DNA of 64,000 nt. It comes from Mycobacterium cookii (GTDB taxonomy: Bacteria > Actinomycetota > Actinomycetes > Mycobacteriales > Mycobacteriaceae). Positions within the stretch are counted from its first letter, which is position 1. Every line of letters starts with the position of its first letter. The stretch is from assembly GCF_010727945.1 (NCBI RefSeq), contig NZ_AP022569.1, forward strand, positions 124,001 through 188,000. The letters run 5' to 3'. This document shows positions 1 through 7,929 of the stretch, in pieces. A program made the position numbers and the translations under genes. The notes below the pieces were generated by a model. The model was not told the DNA's origin. It searched no databases and was given only the letters and a program-made list of their open reading frames with translations.

Positions 1-678
1 CTCACCCCGGCCGTCGACGTGATGCCAGTCGAGGCGATTCCGCGAATCGTCCATGGCGAGCAGGACTTTCACTTCCACCGTCCGATCCGTCCCGGTGACA
101 AGCTGGTCTCGCGGGGCAAGATGATCGGATACCAGGGATTGGAGAAGGGCACCCGCGCCGCCATCGTCCTCGAATGTCGCACCGAGGACGGCGAACTCGT
201 CAACGAGCAATACGTCACGACGTTCGTGCGGGGTATGTCGGTCGGCAAGTCGGTCGGCGAGCTGAGTCCCGACCACAAGTTCGACGACGCGCTCCGCGGC
301 AGCGCGCCGGTGGCCAAGGTCGTCCAGCACATCGACAACGACCAGACGTTCCGTTACTCGCCGGCGGCCGGCGATCCGATGCCGATCCACCTGGACGAGG
401 AAATAGCGCGAGACGCCGGCCTGCCGGGGATCATCGCGCACGGGCTGTGCACCATGGCGTTCACCTCCTGGGCGGTGCTCACCGAACTGGCCGGCTCGGA
501 TGTCAACCGGCTCAAGCGGTTCGCGGTGCGATTCTCCAAACCGGTGCTGCCCGGCGACGACCTCGAGACCCGGATCTGGACGAAGACTCGGAACAACGGC
601 AGCACCACCTACGCGTTCGAGACGGCGCGTGGCGCCGATTTCGTCATCACCGACGGCTTGGCCGAAATCAGCGATTAG
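1..678 (+). CDS. MaoC-family (R)-specific enoyl-CoA hydratase, 5' end outside the window
   Basis: The reading frame is open from the first base, so the gene begins upstream; a GTG-ATG at 19-24 is probably internal. Two hot-dog halves are visible. The N-terminal half contains HGEQDFHFHRPIRPGDKL. The C-terminal half carries the hydratase-2 signature, with Y..AAGD followed by PIHLD and then GIIAHGLC; Asp and His of this motif are the catalytic pair in the family. The enzyme would hydrate trans-2-enoyl-CoA to (3R)-hydroxyacyl-CoA. It is followed after 13 nt by an SDR that resembles the dehydrogenase part of peroxisomal MFE-2, so the two genes probably act as a split multifunctional beta-oxidation enzyme. 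The substrate (fatty acid or sterol side chain) cannot be read from the sequence. Confidence 0.88.
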   Translation, partial: LTPAVDVMPVEAIPRIVHGEQDFHFHRPIRPGDKLVSRGKMIGYQGLEKGTRAAIVLECRTEDGELVNEQYVTTFVRGMSVGKSVGELSPDHKFDDALRGSAPVAKVVQHIDNDQTFRYSPAAGDPMPIHLDEEIARDAGLPGIIAHGLCTMAFTSWAVLTELAGSDVNRLKRFAVRFSKPVLPGDDLETRIWTKTRNNGSTTYAFETARGADFVITDGLAEISD

Positions 679-691
679 ACAGGAGAACCAC

Positions 692-1561
692 GTGGGTGCA
701 TTGGAAGGCCGGGTCGCGGTGATCACCGGCGCCGGGCGCGGCATCGGGCGCGAACACGCACTGCTGTTCGCCAAAGAAGGAGCCAGGATCGTCGTCAACG
801 ATCTGGGCGGCAGCAACGCCGGTGAAGGCGCCGACAGCGGCCCGGCGCACGAGGTGGTCGACGAAATCGTCGCGGCCGGCGGTACCGCGGTGGCCAACAC
901 CGAGAACGTCGCCACCTGGGACGGCGCGAACAGCGCTGTGCAGCAGGCGATTGACGAGTTTGGCCGGCTCGACGTGTTGGTCAACAATGCCGGCATCCTG
1001 CGGGACTCCTTCATCGCCGGTATGGAGGAAGCGCAATGGGACGCCGTCATCGCCGTGCACCTCAAGGGCCACTTCGCGATGCTGCACCATGCCGCCGCGT
1101 ACTGGAAGGCGCAGTCGAAGGCCGGCGACCAACCACTGGCCGCGGTGATCAACACCGCGTCGGGCTCCGGGGTGACCATCCCGAACGCGGGCCAAGTGAA
1201 CTACGGGTCGGCCAAGGCGGGGATCGCGGCCATGACGCTGATTGCCGCCGAGGAGCTCGAGCGCTACGGCGTGCGGGTCAACGCGATCGCGCCGATCGCC
1301 CGCACCAGGCTGACGCTGGCCACGCCCGGGATGGGGTCGCTGATGAGCGAACCCGAAGAAGGCGAGCTCGACCTGTTCAGCCCGGCGAACATCTCACCGC
1401 TGGTGGCCTACCTGGCGACCGAGAAGTGCCCGATCACCGGCAAGGTGTATGCCGTTCAGGGCGGCGCGATTTCGGCACTGTCGGGTTGGCACGACACCGA
1501 CACCATCGAGACCGATGGTCCCTGGCTGATCGACGACATCGCCGCAAGGCTACCGCAATAA
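692..1561 (+). CDS. SDR dehydrogenase, MFE-2/17-beta-HSD type (3R-hydroxyacyl-CoA dehydrogenase-like)
   Basis: The protein has 289 aa from GTG at 692, preceded by the Shine-Dalgarno AGGAGAA; the open frame extends upstream to 500 but that part overlaps the hydratase gene in another frame. The Rossmann motif TGAGRGIGRE lies near residue 12, NNAG near residue 92, and the catalytic Ser, Tyr and Lys appear in NTASGSG and NYGSAKAG. The VNDLGGSNAGEG segment is typical of the dehydrogenase domain of peroxisomal multifunctional enzyme 2. It should oxidise a (3R)-hydroxyacyl-CoA with NAD(P)+. It follows the MaoC hydratase by 13 nt and precedes the acyl-CoA dehydrogenase by 14 nt, giving consecutive beta-oxidation steps in one operon. 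Chain-length or sterol specificity is not determined. Confidence 0.88.
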   Translation: MGALEGRVAVITGAGRGIGREHALLFAKEGARIVVNDLGGSNAGEGADSGPAHEVVDEIVAAGGTAVANTENVATWDGANSAVQQAIDEFGRLDVLVNNAGILRDSFIAGMEEAQWDAVIAVHLKGHFAMLHHAAAYWKAQSKAGDQPLAAVINTASGSGVTIPNAGQVNYGSAKAGIAAMTLIAAEELERYGVRVNAIAPIARTRLTLATPGMGSLMSEPEEGELDLFSPANISPLVAYLATEKCPITGKVYAVQGGAISALSGWHDTDTIETDGPWLIDDIAARLPQ

Positions 1562-1575
1562 CCCAGGAGCAGAAG

Positions 1576-2877
1576 ATGTTTGAGTGGTCCGACACCGACC
1601 TCATCATGCGGGACACGGTGCGAGAGTTCATCGACAAAGAGATCCGCCCCCAGCTCGACGTGCTGGAGACCGGTGAATTGTCGCCGTATCCGTTGGCGCG
1701 CAAGCTGTTCAGCGAGTTCGGTCTGGATGTGCTTGCCGCCGAAGCGGTCAAGACGATGCTGGACAAGGAACGCGCGAACCTGGAGGCGGCGGCGAGTGAG
1801 CATCGCAGCGACGAAGGAGCGAGCCAGAGCCGACCATCGCACCTGGAATCCGGCACCGAAAAGCGGTCATCCGGAGGATTGGGCGGACTGGGGCCGCAGG
1901 CCCCGATGGCTGCGGTGCTGATATCCGAATTGGCCGGTGTGAGCCTGGGTCTGCTCAGCGCCGTGGGCGTCAGCCTCGGGCTGGGCGCCGCGACGATCAT
2001 GAGCCGCGGCACCTTGGCCCAAAAGGAGCGGTGGCTACCGAAATTGATGACGCTGGAGAAGATCGCTGCGTGGGCGATCACCGAGCCGGACTCCGGCTCG
2101 GACGCGTTCGGCGGCATGAAGACCACCGTCAAGCGCGATGGTGACGATTACATCCTCAACGGCCAGAAGACCTTCATCACCAACGGCCCGTACGCCGATG
2201 TGCTCGTCGTCTACGCCAAGCTTGATGACGGCTCGTCGGATCGGCGCAACCGGCCGGTGTTGCCGTTCGTGCTCGACGCCGGCATGCCCGGGCTCGTCCA
2301 AGGCAAGCCGTTCAAGAAAATGGGCATCATGTCGTCGCCGACCGGGGAACTGTTTTTCGACAGCATCCGGCTGACTCCCGACCGGCTGCTCGGCGAGACC
2401 GAACAGCACACCAGCGGTGACGGCCGCGACAGTGCCCGGGCGAACTTCGCCGCCGAACGGCTCGGGGTCGCGCTGATGTCGCTGGGGATCATCAACGAAT
2501 GCCATCGGCTCTGCGTCGACTACGCGAAGACCCGAACTCTCTGGGGCAAGAACATCGGCCAGTTCCAACTGATTCAGCTCAAGCTGGCCAAGATGGAGGT
2601 CGCGCGCATTAACGTGCAGAACATGGTGTTTCAAACCCTCGAGAAGGCTCAGGCCGGAAGGGTTCCGTCGCTGGCCGAAGCCTCGGCGATCAAACTGTAT
2701 TCGTCGGAGGCTGCCACCGACGTGGCGATGGACGCGGTACAGCTGTTCGGCGGCAACGGCTATATGGCCGAGTACCGCGTCGAACAATTGGCACGTGACG
2801 CGAAATCGCTGATGATCTACGCCGGCAGCAACGAGGTGCAGGTGACCCACATCGCCAAGGGCCTGCTCGCCGGATGA
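1576..2877 (+). CDS. fadE21: Acyl-CoA dehydrogenase, FadE21-like
   Basis: The protein has 433 aa from ATG at 1576 with GGAGCAGAAG just upstream; the open frame continues back to 1036 through the SDR gene and is not a real extension. Family signatures are present: the flavin-binding strand AWAITEPDSGSDA, NGQKTFITN, and the C-terminal FGGNGYMAEYRVEQLARDAK and IYAGSNEVQ. It would introduce the alpha-beta double bond into an acyl-CoA, passing electrons through FAD to electron transfer flavoprotein. A Ser/Gly/Glu-rich stretch at about residues 74-105 looks inserted in the N-terminal helical domain. The gene order relative to sirR and ribF matches fadE21 (Rv2789c) of M. tuberculosis. Its stop overlaps the next start (ATGA). 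Confidence 0.87.
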   Translation: MFEWSDTDLIMRDTVREFIDKEIRPQLDVLETGELSPYPLARKLFSEFGLDVLAAEAVKTMLDKERANLEAAASEHRSDEGASQSRPSHLESGTEKRSSGGLGGLGPQAPMAAVLISELAGVSLGLLSAVGVSLGLGAATIMSRGTLAQKERWLPKLMTLEKIAAWAITEPDSGSDAFGGMKTTVKRDGDDYILNGQKTFITNGPYADVLVVYAKLDDGSSDRRNRPVLPFVLDAGMPGLVQGKPFKKMGIMSSPTGELFFDSIRLTPDRLLGETEQHTSGDGRDSARANFAAERLGVALMSLGIINECHRLCVDYAKTRTLWGKNIGQFQLIQLKLAKMEVARINVQNMVFQTLEKAQAGRVPSLAEASAIKLYSSEAATDVAMDAVQLFGGNGYMAEYRVEQLARDAKSLMIYAGSNEVQVTHIAKGLLAG

Positions 2878-3845
2878 GCGCCCGGACCACGGCGAAGGTG
2901 CTGCGGCGCAGATCGCTCGCCGTGGTCGACCAGTTGAGCTACGTCCCGGCGTCACGACTGACCTTCAACATCATGCTCAACGTGCTGGTGTCACAACGAT
3001 GGCTGCTCGCGGCGCTGCGGCCGACAGCCGATCATCTGATCGCCCGGACCGCCCCGGTGGTCCCCGGCGTTCGGGTCGAACGGGTCTCCGGGCCGGTGCG
3101 TGGCGAGTGGGTCTGGGCCCCTGAGGCCCATGACGCCTCGGCGGCCGCGGGGGTGGTCCTGGTGCTGCACGGCAGCGGCTACCTGATCTGCTCGGCGCGT
3201 ACGCACCGCGGATTCGCCTCGCATCTGTCCGAATACTCCGGGATGCCCACGTTCGCCATCGACTACCGGTTGGCGCCGGAACACCCGTTCCCGGCGGCTG
3301 AAGACGACGCGATCGCCGCGTACCGCTGGCTGCTCGCGCAGGGACACGATCCGGCGAAGATCGTCGTCGCCGGAGATTCGGCCGGTGGGCATCTCGCGGT
3401 CGCGCTGGCCCTGCGGCTGCGTCGCGAGGGACTGCCGGCTCCGGCGGCCCTCGCGCTGTTCGGTCCGCTCATCGATCCGCTGTACCGGGCCTGCATCGCC
3501 GACGCGCGCACCCGGCGTCAGCCTCTGGATCCGCGTGCCGCCGCCCGGGCGATCGCGCTCTACGTCGGCGACCACGACGCCGACGACCCCCGGCTGTGCC
3601 TGTTGAACGCCGAGCTGTCCAATCTGCCGCCGATCCAAATACATTACGGATCAAGGGAAGTCATGCGAGCGGACGCCGAGGTGTTCGCCAGGCAGGTGGT
3701 CGAATCGGGCGGTCGTTGCGACGAGCACATGTGGCCGGGTCTGATGCATGGCTACTGGCTGTGGCCGCGCGACGGCGGGCTCACCAGTCTGCAGGTCGCC
3801 GGGCACTTCCTGCGTACCACGATCGCTGAAGCCAACACTGCGTGA
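2874..3845 (+). CDS. Alpha/beta-hydrolase, hormone-sensitive-lipase-like esterase (Lip family)
   Basis: The protein has 323 aa and starts at the ATG overlapping the previous stop by 4 nt. It carries the HSL-family oxyanion motif as HGSGY (usual form HGGG), the nucleophile elbow GDSAGG near residue 169, and a late His in LMHGYW that should complete the triad. It belongs to the group of carboxylesterases called Lip in mycobacteria and probably hydrolyses short or medium acyl esters. No signal peptide is evident, so it is likely cytosolic or membrane-associated. It is translationally coupled on both sides and thus part of the lipid-degradation operon, perhaps feeding acids to the acyl-CoA synthetase that follows. 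The natural substrate is unknown. Confidence 0.85.
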   Translation: MSARTTAKVLRRRSLAVVDQLSYVPASRLTFNIMLNVLVSQRWLLAALRPTADHLIARTAPVVPGVRVERVSGPVRGEWVWAPEAHDASAAAGVVLVLHGSGYLICSARTHRGFASHLSEYSGMPTFAIDYRLAPEHPFPAAEDDAIAAYRWLLAQGHDPAKIVVAGDSAGGHLAVALALRLRREGLPAPAALALFGPLIDPLYRACIADARTRRQPLDPRAAARAIALYVGDHDADDPRLCLLNAELSNLPPIQIHYGSREVMRADAEVFARQVVESGGRCDEHMWPGLMHGYWLWPRDGGLTSLQVAGHFLRTTIAEANTA

Positions 3846-5428
3846 AAAGCTCTGCCTTGAACCAGATACGCGACCGACTCGCCGCGGCGCGAGTGCTGCA
3901 GCGGCGCGGCATGGTCGACCTGCTGCGGCCCGACGAAGCCGTCCGGGCGTTCCTTGCCCTGCGGCGCTACGGTGCTTTCGGCGGACTCCTCGCCAACGCC
4001 GCCGACCGTTTCGGCGACGCGCCGGCGCTCACCGACGAACGCGGCACGCTCAGCTTCAGTGAGCTCGACCGGAATTCCAATGCGTTGGCCCGTGCGCTGG
4101 CGGCCAAGGGAATTCGGTCGGGTGCGGTGGTGGCGGCACTGCATCGCAACAGCCGCCACCTGATGGCGACGGTGGGGGCGGCGAACAAGCTGGGCGTTCG
4201 GTTGGTCCTGATGAACAGCGGCTTCGCCGGGCCGCAACTGGCCGATGTCGCCGCGCGGGAACAGGTGAGCTGCGTTCTCGCCGACGAGGAATTCCGCGAA
4301 CTCCTCGACGTCCTGCCGTCGGACACCGTGCGGATCGTCGGCGACCAGCACGACGAGTTGATCGATGGCCAGTCGACGTCGCCACTGCCTGCCCCGCGGC
4401 AGCCGGGCGGACTCGTTCTGCTGACCAGTGGGACGACCGGAACGCCAAAGGGCGCGCCCCGCAACAGGATCGATCCACTGCAGTCGGCTCAGGTGCTCGA
4501 CCGGATTCCCTGGCCGCGCAACGGCACCTACTGCGTCGCCGCGCCTCTGTTCCACGCGACCGGCCTGGCGACCTGCGCGCTCGGCTTGGCGCTGGGCAAC
4601 CAGGTGGCGATGGCAAGCCGCTTCGACCCGGAGTCGACGTTGAAGGCGATCGCTGAACATCGAGCGTCCACGCTGATCCTGGTGCCCACCATGCTGCAGC
4701 GCATCCTCGATCTCGGGCCCGAGGCCGTGGCGCAATACGACACCTCTTCGCTGAAAGTGGTGTTCGCCGCGGGCTCTTCGCTGTCTCCGGACCTTTGTCG
4801 CCGCACCGATGACGCGTTCGGCCCGGTGCTGTACAACCTCTACGGGTCCACCGAGGTGGCGGTCGCCACCGTCGCGACACCGCAGGAGCTGCGCCACGCT
4901 CCGGGCACCGTCGGCCGGCCACCGCTCGGTTGCACACTCGCCGCCTACGACGAACAGCGTCGCCGCATCACCGAGCCCGGCCGCGTCGGCACCCTGTTCG
5001 TGTCCAGTGGTTTGAGCTTTTCCGGATACACCGACGGCGGTCACAAAGAAATCGTCGACGGCTTGCTATCCACGGGTGACACTGGACATTTCGACGAGAC
5101 CGGCCTGTGGTTCGTCGACGGCCGCGATGACGACATGATCGTCTCCGGCGGCGAGAACGTGTTCCCGCTGGAAGTCGAGAATCTGCTCGCCGACCATCCC
5201 GGCGTCATCGAGGCCGCGGTCATCGGCGTCGACGACGCGGAATTCGGAAAGCGATTGGCGGCGTTCGTGGTCAGCCGAGAGGACTCCGGCCCGGACGCCG
5301 ACGAGATCAAGTCCTACGTGCGGGCCCACCTCGCCCGGCATAAGATTCCGCGCGACGTCGTGTTCATCGACCAGTTGCCGCGCAACGAGACCGGCAAGGT
5401 GCTGCGGAAAAAACTGATCGAACACTAG
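3842..5428 (+). CDS. Acyl-CoA synthetase (FadD family, AMP-forming)
   Basis: The protein has 528 aa from GTG at 3842, overlapping the preceding stop by 4 nt. ANL-superfamily motifs are clear: the P-loop-like LTSGTTGTPKGA near residue 197, YGSTE near 337, STGDTGHFDETG near 415, DDDMIVSGGENVFP near 431, and the C-terminal catalytic Lys in RNETGKVLRKKL. It would activate a carboxylic acid to an acyl-adenylate and then to the CoA thioester, the entry step for the upstream beta-oxidation enzymes. Which FadD paralogue it matches is not certain. It is the last gene of the operon; the next gene is convergent 36 nt away. Confidence 0.88.
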   Translation: MKSSALNQIRDRLAAARVLQRRGMVDLLRPDEAVRAFLALRRYGAFGGLLANAADRFGDAPALTDERGTLSFSELDRNSNALARALAAKGIRSGAVVAALHRNSRHLMATVGAANKLGVRLVLMNSGFAGPQLADVAAREQVSCVLADEEFRELLDVLPSDTVRIVGDQHDELIDGQSTSPLPAPRQPGGLVLLTSGTTGTPKGAPRNRIDPLQSAQVLDRIPWPRNGTYCVAAPLFHATGLATCALGLALGNQVAMASRFDPESTLKAIAEHRASTLILVPTMLQRILDLGPEAVAQYDTSSLKVVFAAGSSLSPDLCRRTDDAFGPVLYNLYGSTEVAVATVATPQELRHAPGTVGRPPLGCTLAAYDEQRRRITEPGRVGTLFVSSGLSFSGYTDGGHKEIVDGLLSTGDTGHFDETGLWFVDGRDDDMIVSGGENVFPLEVENLLADHPGVIEAAVIGVDDAEFGKRLAAFVVSREDSGPDADEIKSYVRAHLARHKIPRDVVFIDQLPRNETGKVLRKKLIEH

Positions 5429-5464
5429 CGGGTGGTCGCAGAGCAAGCGTCGTCGACGCGGTCG

Positions 5465-6163
5465 CTAGACCATCCAAATGGCTTGAGCGGCAGGGCTTCC
5501 CAAGTCGACGGTGGCGGGCTTGCCGTCTGCCGACTCGACCGCGACCGAAATCATCCCGGCGAATTCACGTCGGGTGAGCACCCGCAACCGCGAGTCGAGG
5601 CTGATGCCGATGCTGTCGAAGTAGCGCAGCATCTCGGGGTCTTTGTCGGATATCCGCGCCACGGTGCCGACGTCGCCGTCGGCGCACGACCACAGCTGGC
5701 GAGCGGGCGGGGTCGGCACCTGCCCGTCGGAGCCGGGAATCGGATCACCGTGCGGATCACGCTGAGGGAAGCCCAGCTTGGCGTCGATGCGTGCCACCAA
5801 CCGGTCGGACACCGCGTGCTCGAGCACCTCGGCTTCGTCGTGCACCTCGTCCCACCCGTAGCCGAGCTCCTTGACCAGAAAGGCCTCCAGCAGCCGGTGA
5901 CGCCGGACCATCGCCAATGCTGCCCGTCGACCCGACTCCGTCAGCGTGACCGCGCCGTACTTCTCGTGGTCGACCAGACCCTGCTCGGCGAGTTTGCGGA
6001 TGGATTCCGAGGCGGTGCTTGCCGACACCCCGAGCTTGTCGGCCAACATCTTGGTGCTGACCTTCTCCAACGACCACTCCTGGGCGTTCCAGATGATCTT
6101 GAGATAGTCCTGGGCAACCGCGCTCAGCCCATGGGGCTCCTCGGCAGGGGGGTCAGCGCGCAC
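5465..6163 (-). CDS. sirR: DtxR/MntR-family metal-dependent transcriptional repressor (SirR)
   Basis: The protein has 232 aa from GTG at 6163. Its N-terminal winged helix (about residues 13-75) contains SVSTKMLADKLGVSAS-like helix-turn-helix sequence (here KVSTKMLADKLGVSAST). A dimerisation and metal-binding domain follows with the His/Glu-rich WDEVHDEAEVLEHAVS near residues 98-115. A C-terminal FeoA/SH3-like domain starts near residue 155. The family represses metal-uptake genes when loaded with Mn2+ or Fe2+. Position between the fadE21-like gene and ribF and divergent orientation from ribF match sirR (Rv2788) of M. tuberculosis. No convincing Shine-Dalgarno precedes the start, so the mRNA may be leaderless. 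Whether Mn or Fe is the cofactor cannot be decided here. Confidence 0.88.
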   Translation of the reverse strand: MRADPPAEEPHGLSAVAQDYLKIIWNAQEWSLEKVSTKMLADKLGVSASTASESIRKLAEQGLVDHEKYGAVTLTESGRRAALAMVRRHRLLEAFLVKELGYGWDEVHDEAEVLEHAVSDRLVARIDAKLGFPQRDPHGDPIPGSDGQVPTPPARQLWSCADGDVGTVARISDKDPEMLRYFDSIGISLDSRLRVLTRREFAGMISVAVESADGKPATVDLGSPAAQAIWMV

Positions 6164-6229
6164 AACGGAAGTTTAAGCAATCCTCACCTGATCTGCGGCT
6201 CTCGCACGACCGCTCGCTACCTAGGGTCG

Positions 6230-6235
6230 TAGGCT
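6230..6235 (+). promoter_or_regulatory. Candidate -10 element of a leaderless ribF promoter
   Basis: TAGGCT fits the mycobacterial TANNNT consensus and ends 7 nt before the GTG start at 6243. Transcription would therefore begin at or next to the start codon, which agrees with the absence of a Shine-Dalgarno. No good -35 hexamer is seen. This is inference from spacing. Confidence 0.4.
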
Positions 6236-6242
6236 GATTGTC

Positions 6243-7217
6243 GTGCAGCGGTGGCGGGGGCAGAGCGAGATACCCACGGACTGGGGTAGGTGTGTGCTCA
6301 CCATCGGGGTGTTCGACGGTCTACACCGCGGACATGCCGAGCTGATCGAGCACGCGGTGAAGTCGGGCCGCGCCCGCGGTGTGCCGACGGTGTTGATGAC
6401 GTTCGACCCGCACCCGATGGAAGTCGTGCATCCCGGCAGCCACCCCGCTCAGCTGACGACGCTGACCCGTCGGGCCGAGCTGGCCGAGGAGTTCGGCATC
6501 GACGTCTTTCTGGTGATGCCGTTCACCACGCATTTCATGAAGCTCACGCCCGAGCGGTACGTCCACGAGTTGCTCGTGGAGAACCTGCACGTGGTCGAGG
6601 TGGTGGTCGGGGAGAACTTCACCTTCGGCAAGAAAGCCGCAGGCACCGTCGATACCCTGCGCCGCGCAGGCGAGCGATTCGGATTCGCCGTGGAAGCGAT
6701 GTCGCTGGTGGCAGAGCACCACAACAGCGAGACCGTGACGTTCTCCTCGACGTACATCCGGTCCTGCGTCGACGCCGGAGACGTGGTGGCAGCGGCGGAG
6801 GCGCTGGGCCGTCCGCACCGGGTGGAAGGTGTGGTGGTCCGCGGCGACGGGCGGGGGACCGAGATGGGTTTCCCGACCGCCAACGTGGCCCCGCCCATGC
6901 ACTCGGCCATCCCGGCCGACGGTGTCTACGCCGCCTGGTTCACCGTCCTGGGTCACGGGCCGGTGACCGGGAGCGTGGTGCCCGGCGAGCGATACCAGGC
7001 CGCGGTGTCGGTGGGTACCAACCCGACGTTCTCCGGACGGACCCGCACGGTCGAGGCATTTGTCCTCGACACCGCCGCTGACCTGTACGGACAGCATGTG
7101 GCGCTGGACTTCGTCGCCCGCATCCGGGGACAGGAAAAGTTCGGATCGGTCGGCGATCTGGTCGACGCGATGAACGCCGACACCGACAAGGCGCGGACTC
7201 TGCTTTCTGCCACCTGA
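6243..7217 (+). CDS. ribF: Bifunctional riboflavin kinase / FAD synthetase
   Basis: The protein has 324 aa from GTG at 6243. The N-terminal nucleotidyltransferase domain (residues 1-185) shows the strand and HxGH-type motif TIGVFDGLHRGH, VVGENFTFGKKAAG, and SSTYIR. The C-terminal riboflavin kinase domain (about 190-320) has GRGTEMGFPTANV and GVYAAW. It phosphorylates riboflavin to FMN and then adenylylates FMN to FAD, supplying the flavin enzymes that are abundant nearby. Length is typical of bacterial RibF. Order ribF-rpsO-pnp-pepR is conserved in mycobacteria. Divergent from sirR with a 79-nt gap. Confidence 0.96.
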   Translation: MQRWRGQSEIPTDWGRCVLTIGVFDGLHRGHAELIEHAVKSGRARGVPTVLMTFDPHPMEVVHPGSHPAQLTTLTRRAELAEEFGIDVFLVMPFTTHFMKLTPERYVHELLVENLHVVEVVVGENFTFGKKAAGTVDTLRRAGERFGFAVEAMSLVAEHHNSETVTFSSTYIRSCVDAGDVVAAAEALGRPHRVEGVVVRGDGRGTEMGFPTANVAPPMHSAIPADGVYAAWFTVLGHGPVTGSVVPGERYQAAVSVGTNPTFSGRTRTVEAFVLDTAADLYGQHVALDFVARIRGQEKFGSVGDLVDAMNADTDKARTLLSAT

Positions 7218-7250
7218 GCTGCAGATTCAGGCACACAGGTCGGTCGCTGC

Positions 7251-7256
7251 TAGACT
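7251..7256 (+). promoter_or_regulatory. Candidate -10 element upstream of rpsO
   Basis: TAGACT fits TANNNT and lies 81 nt before the rpsO start, leaving room for a leader. A weak -35-like TTCAGG is at 7226-7231 with a 19-nt spacer. Assigned only from consensus and position. Confidence 0.3.
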
Positions 7257-7337
7257 TCCCGGCGACATGGCGCGCGCTGCAGTTCGCGGCGGCCGCAGCC
7301 TGAAGAATGATCGCGGACCGATTGATGGAGATAATTC

Positions 7338-7607
7338 GTGGCGCTTACCGCCGAGCAGAAAAAAGAAATCCTGGGCTCATACGGCCTGCACGAGACGGAC
7401 ACCGGCTCCCCTGAAGCCCAGGTCGCGCTGCTGACCAGGCGGATCGCCGACCTGACCGAGCACCTGAAGCTCCACAAGCACGACCACCACTCCCGGCGCG
7501 GGCTGCTGTTGCTGGTCGGACGCCGCCGTCGTCTGCTCAAGTACGTCGCCCAGATCGACGTCGAGCGCTACCGGTCGCTGATCGAGCGACTGGGCCTGCG
7601 TCGCTGA
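7338..7607 (+). CDS. rpsO: 30S ribosomal protein S15
   Basis: The protein has 89 aa from GTG at 7338 with Shine-Dalgarno ATGGAGATA about 7 nt upstream. The sequence is the complete S15 fold: four helices with [15 protein letters not shown], the conserved [13 protein letters not shown] and the C-terminal [14 protein letters not shown]15 binds 16S rRNA helices 20-22 and helps nucleate the 30S platform. As in most bacteria it lies just upstream of pnp, here with a 322-nt gap that contains its own promoter candidate. Confidence 0.98.
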   Translation: MALTAEQKKEILGSYGLHETDTGSPEAQVALLTRRIADLTEHLKLHKHDHHSRRGLLLLVGRRRRLLKYVAQIDVERYRSLIERLGLRR

Positions 7608-7929
7608 CGCTGCGCGGCCAGGATCGCCGCCCGGGTAGGAACCGCCAGGTCGGCATGTAGAATCAATGATGTTTTGGGCCAGTCGGCCCGAGCACGGTGC
7701 GGGGCGCGTAATTCGCGCGCACCGTTCCAGCGAGGCACAACAGGACTTCGAAAGAAGACAAGTCTGTATCGCGCGGTCTTCGGTAGTGGCTGCCGTGCTC
7801 CCCAATTCGGGGGCAGCTCGGCCGCTTCGATCGACGGCCGTCGCCGCATTCTGACTCCTGCAGCCATCCGGGTTGACCCGTGCCTGCGCGAAATAGCTGA
7901 ATGAAATCAGAGAGGCCGCACGGACGCAT
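7608..7929 (+). promoter_or_regulatory. pnp leader region with candidate promoter
   Basis: This 322-nt gap between rpsO and pnp has no convincing gene; two short plus-strand frames in it (7666-7854 and 7674-7904) resemble nothing. TAGAAT at 7658-7663 is a good -10 match and would produce a leader of about 260 nt. Long structured leaders before pnp are common because polynucleotide phosphorylase controls its own mRNA in other bacteria; applying that here is inference. Confidence 0.45.

Noticed and set aside
5432..6232. Plus-strand frame of 266 codons opposite sirR
   Set aside because: sirR on the minus strand matches the DtxR family over its whole length.
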